DNA of 64,000 bases from Euptelea pleiosperma (Eukaryota; Streptophyta; Magnoliopsida; Ranunculales; Eupteleaceae). Numbering within the stretch: the first letter of the stretch is position 1; every line of letters begins with the position of its first letter. Shown here piece by piece: positions 12,716 to 24,800 of the stretch. The stretch is from positions 17,236,753 to 17,300,752 of the forward strand of contig CM068552.1 of NCBI GenBank assembly GCA_035048495.1, read 5' to 3'. The notes below the pieces were generated by a model, which made no database searches, was not told the origin of the DNA, and worked only from the letters and a program-made list of their open reading frames with translations. The translations under genes were made by a program, and so were the position numbers.

Positions 12716-12984
12716 ATTAAACTGTATTATACACGAATTATTCTTGAATTGTATATTTTTTTTTATTACATTACCCGTTTATTTGACCTTTTTTACCGTA
12801 TTTCAAAATTTTCAAAACGGATTATATTCGTACTATTCTGGTCTCGAATTTTTTCCCTATACTATATTGCTAACTAGGGGTACAACAGCACCACATGTCT
12901 CATTTATGAATCGGGTCAAAACCAGAGTCTGACTAATCGGGCATTCGGTACCAATGGAGGAATTGAGATAGAGAATTGGGCCGA

Positions 12985-13117
12985 ACTCAAGGGCTGGGCG
13001 GAGATGGCCAGGACCACACCTCAGGAAGCAGAGGTCACGAGTTCCCCTCCCCCTTGGGCCACCCCATGGCCGTGCCCCGGGAGACTAGTCGGGTGCTCTA
13101 AGAGGCCCGGATAATCT
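12985..13117 (+). mobile_element. SINE-like element upstream of the receptor kinase
   Basis: gatggccaggaccacacc resembles an A-box region and ggtcacgagttcccc resembles a B-box of a tRNA-derived promoter. It continues ttgggccaccccatgg, gagactagtcgggtgctctaa and aggcccggataat. It shares word order with the minus-strand copy at 9.9 kb. It is followed by a short GA tract (13120-13139). Confidence 0.6.
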
Positions 13118-13369
13118 TAGAGAGAGAGAGAGAGAGAGAAATCAACAGAACCCGATTAATCGGGTATTCGGGTACCCATGGAGGAATTGAGACTGAGCGA
13201 GTTAACTTTCTACATTTGACTAACACGCTCTTCGGACTTGGTCTTATCTTATGGTCTTTGGTCCTCAGTCCTCACTCTCTCAAACCGCGTCTCTCCTTCT
13301 ACTCAAAGCGCCACACCCTTAAAAAGGATAGAAAAGAAAAAAAAATGCAATCAAAACCATCTCCTCCTC

Positions 13370-13446
13370 CTCTCTCTCTCTCTCTCTCATCTCTCATCTC
13401 TCATCTCTCATCTCTCATCCCTCTCTCTTCTCTCTCTCTCTCCAAC
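13370..13446 (+). repeat. CT-rich microsatellite in the presumed 5' UTR of the receptor kinase
   Basis: Run of ctctctc and ctcatct units directly upstream of the chosen ATG at 13465. Such tracts are common in plant 5' leaders. It is open in the kinase frame and would encode a Ser/Leu-rich stretch, which is why a longer N-terminal form looks possible but unlikely. Confidence 0.75.
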
Positions 13447-13464
13447 TATGAGATTCTCCCCTTC

Positions 13465-15801
13465 ATGGATCCTCAACACCCCCTCCCTCTACTAATCTTC
13501 TTCTTAATCTGCACCTACATATCATCCTCTGCTTCTCTCTCAACCGTATCAATCTCTAAGACATCCAATCAAATCTTGATCTGTGCATTAGTACCGTCCC
13601 ATGACAATCAACGACAGTCGTTCCTTAGGTGTACTAGTTTTCGTAACGGAACCCAGAATCCCATCACCACCCCTCCTAATAACTCAATTTCAGCCATCAC
13701 AGCCGGTAATGGATTCCAATGTATTCTAAGGGCACCTTCCAATTCATTAAGCGTTCTCCGGTGCAAGAGATTCTCCGGTAACGGTACCGATGTACCGTAT
13801 AAAAGGATCTATCGGGGTCCAATGCTACAGGAGCTTGATGCTGGGAATTCTCACATATGTGGGCGTGTCATGGGGACTAATCGTCTCGAATGCTGGCAAT
13901 GGCGGGAATTCGATCGTTCCGTAGGCCATAACCTATCGGGGATCGCTGTAGGTGGAGAATTTGTATGTGGGTTGTTGGAATCTGGAAATATCACGTGCTT
14001 GGGAGACGATACGAGTATCGTCAACTATAAGCCAGATGGGAACTTCAGCGTTGTCGCGGCAGGAGATCGACATGCTTGCGCGATATCTTTGAATGGTAAG
14101 GTGGAGTGTTGGGGACAAAGAGTACAGGTCATGGGGAAGATACCAGAGGAGGAGTTCGTATCGTTGGCGTTGGGAGACGGCCGTAGTTGCGGTGTTCGGA
14201 GAAACGGAACAGTGGTGTGTTGGGGGGAGGATGATTTCAAATTGCCCGAGAGTTTAGCAGAGACTGAATTCATGACAATCCAAGGAAAAGGGAATGTTTT
14301 TTGTGGGATTGTGAAAGGGAATTATTCTTTGTTTTGTTGGGGTAATGAGATTTTTGATACTAATTCAACAGTTTTCGATAGGGTGTTGCCGGGTCCTTGT
14401 CGACGTCGAACGGCTTGCACCGAAATTTTGCCTGGTTCGGGTTCTTTGTGCAACAATGGATTTATTTGCCAACTTGATTGTGGAAGACCAGTTCCTAATG
14501 GAAGTCCACCAGCATTGCCACCGGCTCCAACGGGGTCAACACATAGCAATGGTGGGGATAAGAAAAGGGTAGCTTTCATTGTGGTGGGGTGTGTCGGGAC
14601 TGTTACGTTCGCGATATCGCTTTGTTTCTTACTTTTCCGATATTGTAAAGAAAGAAGATGTCGAGTTCACGATTCCGGGAGATTGGATGAGGCGGAAGCG
14701 ACACCGCAAAACCAACGCCAGCGGACGACACGGCCAGTACCGCCATCTCTAGACAAGCGGCTTAGTCAATTGGTTAGTATGGGGCATAGTAGTAAGTTGG
14801 AAGAATTCACATTCCAAGTGCTACTTCAAGCTACTGACAATTTCTCCGAGGACTATAAGATCGGGTACGGGAGTTTCGGATCGGTTTATCGAGCGACACT
14901 CGAAGACGGGAGAGAAGTTGCAATAAAGCGAGCCGAATTAACCGCCTCGTCGAATCCGGTATGCACGAAGCGACAGGATGACCAGGAGAATGCATTCCTA
15001 TCCGAGCTTGCATTCCTATCTCGTGTCAACCATAAGAACCTGGTTCGCCTATTGGGGTACTGTGAAGATGGGAATGAGCGTGTGCTTGTGTACGAGTACA
15101 TGCCCAACGGCACGCTCCATGACCATCTGCACAAGCTTGAGAACTCACCCCTCATGTCGTGGCTCGAACGTTTAAAGGTTGCGCTCGATGCGGCTAGGGG
15201 GATCGAGTATCTCCACACCTACGCGGTCCCACCGATCATTCATCGCGATATCAAATCATCGAACATATTACTCGACGCCACATGGATGGCAAAGGTTTCT
15301 GATTTTGGACTCTCCTTGATGGGTCCCGATGATGAGGAATCACATCTATCGTTGCGGGCAGCTGGCACTGTGGGGTACATGGACCCTGAGTACTACAGGC
15401 TCCAACAATTGACGACAAAGAGCGATGTTTATAGCTTTGGAGTGGTGTTGCTAGAGTTGTTGTCTGGGTACAGGGCCATCCATCCACAAGAAAACGGGGT
15501 ACCAAGGAATGTGGTTGACTTCGTCAAGCCGTATATCGTTACCGATGAAATGCACCATGTGTTGGACCCCAAATTGCCACCCCCAACGCCATCCGAAATC
15601 GAGGCTGTCGCGCATGTGGCATACCTTGCGGCCGATTGTGTTAACCTCGAAGGCCGAGATCGCCCATCCATGACCGATATTGTATATAGTCTAGAGAGAG
15701 CCTTAACCGCATGTGTAGCACCCCCACCCTCACCGTCTGTCCTCTCACGGTCCACGACCGGGTCATCACACGTATGCCATTGCTCTCACCCTCCTCCTTA
15801 G
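13465..15801 (+). CDS. CCR4: CRINKLY4-related receptor-like kinase, CCR4-like, single exon
   Basis: Predicted plasma-membrane serine/threonine receptor kinase of the CRINKLY4 (ACR4/CCR) family, 778 residues from the chosen start. Seen in order: signal peptide (about 1-27, hydrophobic LLIFFLICTY); an extracellular half with repeated Cys/Trp blocks such as VECWGQ, VVCWGED and LFCWGNE, typical of crinkly (RCC1-like) repeats; a short Cys-rich stretch before the membrane; a membrane helix at about 369-394; and a kinase domain with glycine loop GYGSFG (467-472), VAIK lysine 488, HRDIKSSN (catalytic Asp 595) and DFG (613-615). All key catalytic residues are present, so an active kinase is expected. 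The frame is open upstream to 13216, but I start at 13465 because it directly precedes the signal peptide and the upstream codons run through a CT-rich tract typical of plant 5' UTRs. Family membership is firm; the CCR4 assignment rests on overall form and on the adenylate kinase neighbour. Confidence 0.9.
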   Translation: MDPQHPLPLLIFFLICTYISSSASLSTVSISKTSNQILICALVPSHDNQRQSFLRCTSFRNGTQNPITTPPNNSISAITAGNGFQCILRAPSNSLSVLRCKRFSGNGTDVPYKRIYRGPMLQELDAGNSHICGRVMGTNRLECWQWREFDRSVGHNLSGIAVGGEFVCGLLESGNITCLGDDTSIVNYKPDGNFSVVAAGDRHACAISLNGKVECWGQRVQVMGKIPEEEFVSLALGDGRSCGVRRNGTVVCWGEDDFKLPESLAETEFMTIQGKGNVFCGIVKGNYSLFCWGNEIFDTNSTVFDRVLPGPCRRRTACTEILPGSGSLCNNGFICQLDCGRPVPNGSPPALPPAPTGSTHSNGGDKKRVAFIVVGCVGTVTFAISLCFLLFRYCKERRCRVHDSGRLDEAEATPQNQRQRTTRPVPPSLDKRLSQLVSMGHSSKLEEFTFQVLLQATDNFSEDYKIGYGSFGSVYRATLEDGREVAIKRAELTASSNPVCTKRQDDQENAFLSELAFLSRVNHKNLVRLLGYCEDGNERVLVYEYMPNGTLHDHLHKLENSPLMSWLERLKVALDAARGIEYLHTYAVPPIIHRDIKSSNILLDATWMAKVSDFGLSLMGPDDEESHLSLRAAGTVGYMDPEYYRLQQLTTKSDVYSFGVVLLELLSGYRAIHPQENGVPRNVVDFVKPYIVTDEMHHVLDPKLPPPTPSEIEAVAHVAYLAADCVNLEGRDRPSMTDIVYSLERALTACVAPPPSPSVLSRSTTGSSHVCHCSHPPP

Positions 15802-15958
15802 AGGGAGGGAAAAGGGTGAGTGAGACTCACCAAACCATTTTGTCCATAAATTTTTTTAAATTATTTATTAATTTAGTTGGAAGTCCAAATGTGTATGAAA
15901 ATTTACCTACCACAAAAAGCAAATTGCGTTACAACTCGCAAGATTTTAACTAAATTGT

Positions 15959-15989
15959 ATCTTCTTCTTCTTCTTCTTCTTCTTCTTCT
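15959..15989. repeat. (CTT)n microsatellite
   Basis: About ten tandem CTT units, 160 bp past the receptor kinase stop codon, possibly within its 3' UTR. Confidence 0.95.
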
Positions 15990-15999
15990 GCCCACAATT

Positions 16000-17390
16000 G
16001 GGGTTGGATCGGTCCAGCACTGCCCATCCAACTCGATCTTGGTCTGTAATTGGGCCCCGTGTATCGGGCGAGACAACCCATCAGTCAGGTCCCTGCCGAT
16101 CCAGGGTTGGATCGGGCGATTCAACCCTGGATCGAGGTGACTTTTGGTGTGGTCACCTCCAACAACACCCCATTGAATTATGCATTGAATGGTTCGACTT
16201 TTGTACAGTGTGGTGTTTGGTCAAATATATGGTAGTAGTAAACCAAACCCACAAAAAGAAAGCAATAGTGGACCAGATGAGCTGGACAAGGATGGGTCTG
16301 GCCATGACTTCCTTGTATGCCACGTATATAAAAAGGGGGTACATTATTCATTCTTAACATCTCGAGATGAGCAAATCTGACCGTCATCAGGATCTATAGG
16401 CGCAATTCCAGGAGAAATTGTTCCTGTTTGCTGCATTTTAAGTTATTAATTTCTCGTGTATGGTTTCACAGAAAGTCTACAGAAACGGATAGACGAGATA
16501 GGATCTGGTTGACTTTTGTGGATGTGACGACCACATAATGGCTGCAATAAGTCAGCTTTTATCAATTTTTAAGCACTTATCAGAAAAACTAATGCATTTT
16601 AGTGAAACTTAAAAAGTACTTTTTAAAATCTCCATGAGCTTCCAAATTGAGGGAAAGTCATTTTGCCTGAAGTTGTTCTTAAACAAATTTCTTTACAAGT
16701 TTATCATCTCCCCCAATGTCTTACATTTGTTCCCCTATTCACAGCACTATTAATTAAGAGCAGAATTCTATAGGACTATACCCCTTATTACTGACTAGTA
16801 GGTGGCCTGTGCCCACGACACTCTCTGATAAAGCATTTGTCAAAATTGGGTGTGAGTGGCTGAGATCTACCGTCCAGTTGGGGATAAGGTCTTGGGCTTC
16901 TTATTAAAGCCTATAAGGGGAGACAACTGAGCACCCTTTTTATATAGATATGTGGAAAAGGTATTGACATCAAGTAACTGAGATATTGCAGGTATGGAGC
17001 AATTCGAAGTCAACATTGGTCCCCTGGTTTACATTTCGGGAGGGTCTATTTGATATCCATATTGATTGATATCACCTTTTTTGTTGGCTTGGGAGCCATC
17101 TTTTTATCTTGACCTACGAACCATCTTTTTATCTTAGCCTGTGAGCCACCATTTCTTAGATTTGAGTGTCACTTCTTGTGTACGCATATACATGAAAATG
17201 TAAACACAGGCTACAAAGATCAATACACCAAGTTTTTTAGATTTTTGGACATTGTAAGTAACTGCTTTTGTGCACTAAAAAGTTTATGTAATTGATATAA
17301 AACCTTTGAAATTTGAAGTATAAGAATGGATCTTAAAAAAAATTGAGGTCTTTATTTTATAGGAAAAAAGGAGAATTCCAAGAATTAGGA
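16000..17390. other. Spacer between the two genes, no gene seen
   Basis: Contains a small repeat of ggatcggtcca and gatccagggttggatcg words (16005-16135). Otherwise unassigned. Open frames at 15998-16357 overlap each other on both strands and show no domain. Confidence 0.4.
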
Positions 17391-17394
17391 GTCA

Positions 17395-17945
17395 ACCGGT
17401 AGATCAGCACTGAGTATAAAACAGGGTACTCGGGAAGCACCTACCAAGTAATCTTTAAGATACTCGGTAAGGAGTCACCGAATGCGACCAGATTACAAAG
17501 ATAACAAGTATTTTTTGTTCGGTAGGTGCTTTCCATGTACAAATACAAACACTCGGTAGGTGCCCACCGAGTAACAAATAAAGTTCTCAACCCTCTAACG
17601 CTGAATGACATCACAGAAACACCAAAGTTTTTGTACAGTTCATTAGGCAAGGACCCTGACAAAGACACAATGGTTGACTACCGTACAATTTAAAAAAATA
17701 AAAAAATTGTGAAGTCTTGGACTGTGGGTGGGTACCAAGTTAATTGAACTGAGCTCGAAGGCCAGGTACCAATAACTCTTTAATAGGTTCAGTGAGCAAC
17801 TATCGAACGCAATTAACAGAAACTTTGGTGTTTCTGTGATGTCATTAGACAGTACAAGGTGGTATAAGAGTTTTTTCTGTGAAAAACTCTTTTACCACTG
17901 TTGTTTAAAGGTCATTCGGTTGTCGGGTACCGAATGACCAATATT
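17395..17945. mobile_element. Hairpin-rich, CACTA-like or foldback element fragment
   Basis: Repeated ctcggtaggtgcc/accgagt words, as in CACTA subterminal repeats; one copy is itself a hairpin (17551-17572). A perfect 27-bp inverted repeat lies at 17604-17630 and 17820-17846. Two hairpins follow, 17859-17898 and 17910-17939 (the latter 11 bp perfect, 8-nt loop). No CACTA terminus or transposase was found, so the class is uncertain. Confidence 0.55.
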
Positions 17946-18661
17946 TTAACAAAAAAACAAACAGGCTCGTAGGCCTCAGTTTCCGGTCCTTTTTATTCCT
18001 CGCCCTCTACTTCTACGTCTACCCTGATCCTGACTTGCCTCAACTCCGTCAGTTTGGGGATCATCCAAGTTAAGGGATGGAAGAATCAGTTCGATGCACA
18101 ACCTCTTTTTAGTTAGCCAACTCTGATCCTATTCTAAGAGCAAAAACTGAAAAAGTAGGGCCCAAAAATTAGGCCCTACATGGTTACCCAACACAGGCCA
18201 GAATGACATGACTCGGCTGACCCCATTTTTTGGTTTCCATACAGGCCCTCAGAATTGCCACACCAAGAGCGCCCCGGCCTGTGTTGTTAACACTCCTAGA
18301 GTGGCTCACATCGAATGAAAGAAAAAATATTTGCAGTTTTAAAAACAATACACAGTTCGACTCCTGATTCAAGTTAATCATACAATGTGAATATATTTCC
18401 TCAAAATAAACAATGAGACAAATACACCACCAAAATAAGCATTAAGCTTTACTTTGTGCTAGAATTAACTGAAGACTTGTTAACTTCGATTCAGGAATGC
18501 AGTCCAAATGAGATAAAAGGAAAAGATGAAAAAGAATGCAGAAGCTCCGCCCAAGGCATTCATGGATAGCTTAACCAAACTGAATTTTGGCCATTCTTTA
18601 CAGATTCCAGTTAAAGCAACCCTTGCTTCAATGCTTTGCCATTATACAAAAAATTAATGAA

Positions 18662-18772
18662 TCATACACCACTTGCCACAGATACTGAAGTAGCCTTCTT
18701 TCGCTCAAGAAGTTCCGTTAGTGCACTGTCAATTTGTGCAAACACATCATCCTTGGGAACATTACCATTGAT
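18662..18772 (-). CDS. AMK2: AMK2 exon 7: C-terminus and stop
   Basis: Acceptor TTACAG|ATCAAT begins 36 codons plus TGA (18664-18662). It encodes the terminal segment with VFAQIDSAL and ELLERKK, as expected for the C-terminus of plastid adenylate kinases. It lies 11.4 kb from exon 6. Confidence 0.92.
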   Translation of the reverse strand: MNGNVPKDDVFAQIDSALTELLERKKATSVSVASGV

Positions 18773-18837
18773 CTGTAATCAACCAATAACTCGTCAAATT
18801 TAGATTTTTAGGAAAGTACATCAGAGGACCCAATATC

Positions 18838-18870
<33 letters not shown>

Positions 18871-21800
18871 AAGAGAAATTCCTCGTTTACTACTAAATCG
18901 TTTAGCTCGTACAACCCATAACCAAATTTGCAGGGGAATAAAAGTAGGAATATATGAATTTCACGGAGAAATAATTGAAAATGAAACCCTAAGAAAACTA
19001 TCGTTACTCATTAGGTACATAACAATGATACGACAGAGTCAAGTGCCCGACACAAATACGAGATGTCTGCCAGAGCACCTTCACGAAGCCGGAAAACATG
19101 TATTATAACATAGCGTTTTAGCTATATTTGATGGAGGTTTCTTAAATAAAAATAATGAAGTAAAAATATGAAAAGTAAAAGAAAACAATTCCATACACCA
19201 TAGAACTATCCAATAACTTAATAAATATAAATAGATTTAGAAAAGGGAAGATCATCATACAACTATAAATGCGTATAACAACTTAATAAAGTTGTGTATG
19301 GAGGATAGAACAATCCAACCTTCGTTTTAGAAACCATTTCTTTACAAAAATAAATCATTAAAATATAGGGTGATACTCGTACATGTCAAAATGTGTTGGG
19401 ATGTTTCAATACATCAGAAAAATACCCTAAAAGTGTCGTGTCGTTGTTACATTCCTCATTAGATAAGGGGCATCTCTCAATTATTCACAAATGAAAAAAC
19501 CCAACAACTCCTTTGAACGTATAAAGATCAGGAAACTAACCCCTTTGAATACGTAAAGATCAGGAAGCTACACCACACAATATAGAAGCCAACTGGAGGT
19601 GTGGATCCCAGGATCCAATGCAAAGGATTGCAAAATGGATTGTTTTAGACTAAGATGGAACCCGAATAAAATATTTTCCTCTCTGACAATACTCTCACTC
19701 AGAGACTCTACAACTTTTCTCATGCTCCTGGCACCAGGTAACATAAATGGTACATCATATTAATTATTGTGACCAATTTAGGACCACTATTTTGGAGTCA
19801 AATAACAGTAGCACAGAAAATCCTGGAAGCATGTTGCAAATTCAAGGTTTGCATTTCAGCAATGTGTGTCTCACTTGTTTCAACTGTTTTTCATAATTTA
19901 AAACCCTCTAATTTTGATGTGAAAAATGATGGAATCATTCCACCCGTTATGAATATGGGAGGAACCGGCGAAATCGAGCGTGGATGCAGGGTGGCTGTAG
20001 AAGCGAAAATCTTCGTTTTTACAGCAATTGTAAGGGGAAGGAAATCTTTGCTTAGGGTCAGAGAAGAAGGCTTCAGATGGGTAGAGGCGGCGGATATACC
20101 GGCGGAGCTCGGTAGCTGGTTAAGGGATGTCTTTCGAAATGGTGTCTCAGCCTCCGGTACAAGAAAGCTATGGAGAAAGAAGGTGGTGTCGGGTAGATGT
20201 TCCATCGCCGAGGAGAAACACAATGACAAAGGCCATTTCATAAGTTTTGTGGAGTTCACTCCTTGAAGTCGTAACAAGCTTTTTTGCTTCCCAGAAGGTA
20301 CCAACAGAAATGGGTGGGCTTCATTGGCTGAGGGCCTGTTGTCGTTACAGCAAGGATCTCTTGGGGGTAAGGAGGAGGTTGTTTCAGACCTTATCACGGA
20401 AACAGAGCCTTAGATAACCGGACAGATTATTCACACAGGCCTCTCGTCATCTATCATCACCAGATACCCAAGCCGTTCCTCTGGGGTCTTTGGTCGGTGG
20501 CGACATGCACTTGTTTGTGAGTCTTCCATTGATTATCCTGCATGGGAAGACATCGCAGTGGCTTTAAATGTTAACTCAGGCGTCTCACCTCTTTTCCACC
20601 TCATCCCCTGTGGGGGGAGAAAGAGACTGTTCTTCATTGAGGACCAAACTATTTTCAAGTTCCTTTGCAACTTAACCTCAATCAGGGTAGGGTTTAATAT
20701 CATCTATGTAAGCCGTTGGTGGCCGGCGGTGAATGCTGTTCCTGAGGTGTGATTCTTCAAACCCTTGTGGATTAACGTTCTCGGCCTCCCCTTCCACCTG
20801 TGGAACGACGCTATCTTCGGTTGCATTGGGTGTCTGGCCGGCGTAGAGATCGATAAAGTTGTTCTATCAAGGTCGGATTATAGCAAAGTCAGTCTGAAGG
20901 TAGGAGGGCATGAAGAGAACATTCCCAAAAGGATGCTCATCCATGACAGAGGAACCTCATTTTCACTCCAGATCCAGATCGTTGGGGGTGGGGAGCAAGT
21001 GGCCCTATTTCACAGAGTCAATAGCCCTCCAGTCTTGGTAGAGTAGGCCTGCCGAAAGAGGTGATGGTTTGGATACTTCACCTGAGGTGAGCCGCGTCGC
21101 AGATTTGCTCGAACCAGACAAAGGGGCTATCGTGGCACATCCCCATGGGACGTTAGAATGTCGTCCAATCTCTTATGAGCAGGTGGGTCTTATGGAAGAT
21201 CCTCTTGACTCCCATATTGCCCCTCCTATGCGGCACGATTTTAAAAAGATGGACCCTTCTGGAAATTCTTTGAAGTTGGGTGGGAGTTCCAAATCTATCG
21301 ACACGCGTGTTCTGATAGCTGTAGCGGTGAGCAGCAGCTTATGCCACGTGGTTATATTGGTAGAAGGCGTACCAAGGGCTCACGTGCTCGTTCTTTAGGA
21401 CGGGCTGGCAAACCGGGTTTTAAAGTCAAGAAACACGGGCATCGTTTTAAGCATTTCGGTCGGGTCAACGAATCTATTATCGTGATCCGAGCCGATCCTC
21501 CCACTTATCCTGAATCAGTTGACACGGCCTCTTTCTCTTTCATCAATAAACCAGAAGAAGCTCCTTCTCTTGGAGTCTGCAGGCTTGTCGGATCCTCCGT
21601 TAAAGGTAAGTAGATCGGTGTTGATTTTTCCAATTCTATCCCCTCTCCTTGTCCATCCACCTCTTATTTGGTTCTTGGGGAGGATCCTCGCTCAAAGAAT
21701 GAGAGAAGTATATTGTTGGGTCTTCTTTGGCTGGGACTTCAGCTTCGCCTGATTGTCCACTGCTTTTCGATTGGGATGGGCACGGGGCCGGTGAGTCTCC

Positions 21801-24800
21801 CATCTCTAGTGATGCCGAGCTCCACATCAATGTTCTTCAGCCTATCGAAGCAGCCCCTACCGGTGCGATGGATATCCATCCTTTATATTGTCTTCCGACG
21901 GAGGGAGACGAGGATTTCGATAATTCTCTCATGGGGGAACAGTCAAAGACATCGGGGGGTCAAGTAGACAAGTCCATACCTTTGGAGGAAGTGTTGGGCT
22001 GTCACATTTTACCAGTTTCCCTGACGGCAGAGCTCTCGACTAACCATGCTTTATCGTCTTCGTTTAGTACCAATATTATGAAACTAGGAATCTCTCTTGG
22101 GCTCTCGACAGGAGGACATGAAGAGGAGACCCGTAAGCTGCTTCTCACCATTCTTGGGATCCCTTCTGATCCTCCGCCTTCTCCTAGGAAGCCATGTACT
22201 CTGATGATTGAAGGAATCAAGGATAATTGCAATGAAGAAGGCCCCGGGGCTGAGGACAACGCAAATCCCAACACTTCGTTGGGGTCGTCTCAAACATAGG
22301 ACTTTCTATAGACACCAGTGTCTCGAAGAAGGGGTAGGGGGCGCTCACTCTTTAGACAGACTAGCCAAGATCCATAGAGAGATCCAGAGGTTGGCTAGTC
22401 CTTTCAACTCAGGCGGGACTCTTGTTTACGGTAGTCGTAGGAGAGGGAGGAAGACTCAGGAGCATAACGAAACTTAAGATCTTATCTTGGAACGTCCGAG
22501 GTTTTGGCAATAAAGACAGGAGGATAGTGGTCAAGAGCTTATCCAAAAGATGGGGGGTGAACGTGTTGATTCTACAAGAAATAAAAATGGAAAAGATGGA
22601 CCAAGCGTGTATTCGAGAATTATGTGGGTTTGCTGACTACGGTTGGCAAGATCTGCCGGCGCTTGGATCTGCAGGGGGCATTGTCATCATTTGGAACTGC
22701 AATTTCTTAGAGGTGGATGATACTTTGGTGGGAGCCTTCTCGGTTTCTATCCGTTGTAGATGTGTGGGGCAGCAATTTACTTGTATCCGTACTAGGGTCT
22801 ACGGGCCTTCTATCTGTACCTTTTGGGAGCAATTCTGGGAAGAGATGAACGATATTGCGGCTCTTTGGGATGATCCATGGAGTCTTGGAGGGGACTTCAA
22901 CATTATCCGGTTTCTGTCCGAGAAGAATGTCATGGGGAAGGTGACTCGTAGCATGAAGGCTCTCGGTGACTTAATTGAAAGGAATTTCCTTATGGATCTC
23001 CCTATGAGCGGGGGTAGATTCACTTGGTCCAATAATTAGGAAAACCCCACTCTATGTAGATTGGACAGATTTCTTGTCTCCTTTAACTGGGAGGACCATT
23101 TCTACGGAGCTTCTCTGTTGGCAATCCCTATGCCCACCTCTGATCATTCTCCCCTAGTTCTGGATTGTGGGGGCTTTAATTCCCGTCCTCTTCCCTTTTG
23201 GTTCGAAAATATGTGGTTATGCAATTCTTAATTCAAGCCTAAGGTAGAGGAGTGGTGGAAGTCGTTCTCTTTAAACGGCAAGAATGGGACTTCTTTTAGG
23301 CGTAAGCTTAAGGCGCTTAAAGAGAAGATCAAGAATTGGAACAAGGAGGTGTTTGGCAGAATTGATCAAATGAAGGGTTTAGTGCTAAAGGAGATTGTTT
23401 CGCTCGATCGAAAGGAAGAGGACAGGCCCTTGTCTTTGGAGGACCGTTCGAGGAAAGTTAAATTGAATGCGGAATATCGGCACATGGTGAATATAGAGGA
23501 AATTAGTTGGAGGCAAAAATCTAGAGTCAGATGGCTAAAGGAAGGGAATAATAATACGAAGTACTTCCATAAGGTAGCCAATGCTAATAGAAGGAGAAAC
23601 CACCTTATTAGGCTCAAGGTCAGAGTCAGTGTGTTAGAAACTGAGGACAATATCAGAGACGGTGCAGTGGGACTCTATTCCGATCTTTATTCCGAAACGG
23701 CCAATTTTAGACCTAAGTTGGACGGTCTTGACTTCGATCAGATCAGCGGAACGACAAGGAAAGGTTAGAAAGGCTCTTTGACGAGGATGAGATTTTGTGT
23801 GCTCTTTTAGAATTGGCAGAAATAAGGCCCCAGGTCCCGATGGCTTCACTATTGCTTTTTTCAAGCAGTGTTGGAATCTAGTCGGCACGGATTTCATGAT
23901 AGTGGCCGACTTCCACAAGGAGGGTTTTCTTGATATCACTTCCAACGACACTTTTATAGCTCTGATTCCGAAATTCTAAGGTGTTGTCGACGTCGCCAAT
24001 TTCAAGCCTATCATCTTGGTTGGTACCGTGTACAAAATCCTTGCCAAGATGCTAGCTACGAGACTTAGAGAGGTGTTGCCTTCGGTCATTTCTCCTTCTC
24101 AAGGGGATTTCGTGAAAGAGCAGCAGATTCTAGACGGCGTTTTGATAGCTAACTAGTGCATTGATTCCAAATCTAAATCGAGCATCCCAGGGCTCGTCTG
24201 CAAAATCGATATGGAAAAGGCGTATCACCACGTGGATTGGTGTTTTCTGGACTACATGCTCGGAAGATTGGGCTTCGGTTCTAAATGGAGACTTGGATTT
24301 GGAAGTGTATCTCGACTGCATCCTTTTCTGTTTTAATCAACCGATCTCCTGTTGGTTACTTCAAGAGTTCCAGAGGGTTACGACAAGGAGATCCCTTATC
24401 GCCATACATGTTTCTGGTAGTAGTGGAGGCTTTGGGGAAAATGATTAACAGTGACATTAGGGGAATTGGCGGGCTTTGTGGCGACCTCAGGCAATATTTC
24501 TATCTCTCATCTCCAATTTGCGGACGACACCATTATTTTTCTTAGCCCTTCGGTTTCTCAGGTAGATACCTTAAAGGCCTTCTTTGTTGTTTCGAAGCAG
24601 TGTCAGGTCTCAAGGTTAACCTATCCAAGAGTAAGGTGTGTTAGCAGATGGTGTATTCCCGCGCACGTGTTGTGTTGGCCCGACGACCCATTGGTATACA
24701 TAGTTATTTCGCCGTTCCCCAACAGGTCGATCTTTTGGGGTAGATGGTTATTTAACATGGTATCAGAGCCTTAAGGCCTGGGAGGTCACAGGTTCAAGTC

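Noticed and set aside
13216..13464. N-terminal extension of the receptor kinase frame (from ATG 13216 or 13345)
   Set aside because: The extra residues come from CT-rich leader sequence and would place about 40-80 residues before a well-formed signal peptide that starts at 13465.
15998..16387. Cluster of short open frames downstream of the receptor kinase
   Set aside because: Five frames on both strands overlap in 400 bp, with no start context or domain; more likely 3' UTR and spacer.
19891..20397. 168-codon open frame on the minus strand
   Set aside because: It is antisense to the LINE ORF1 coding region and shows no domain of its own.
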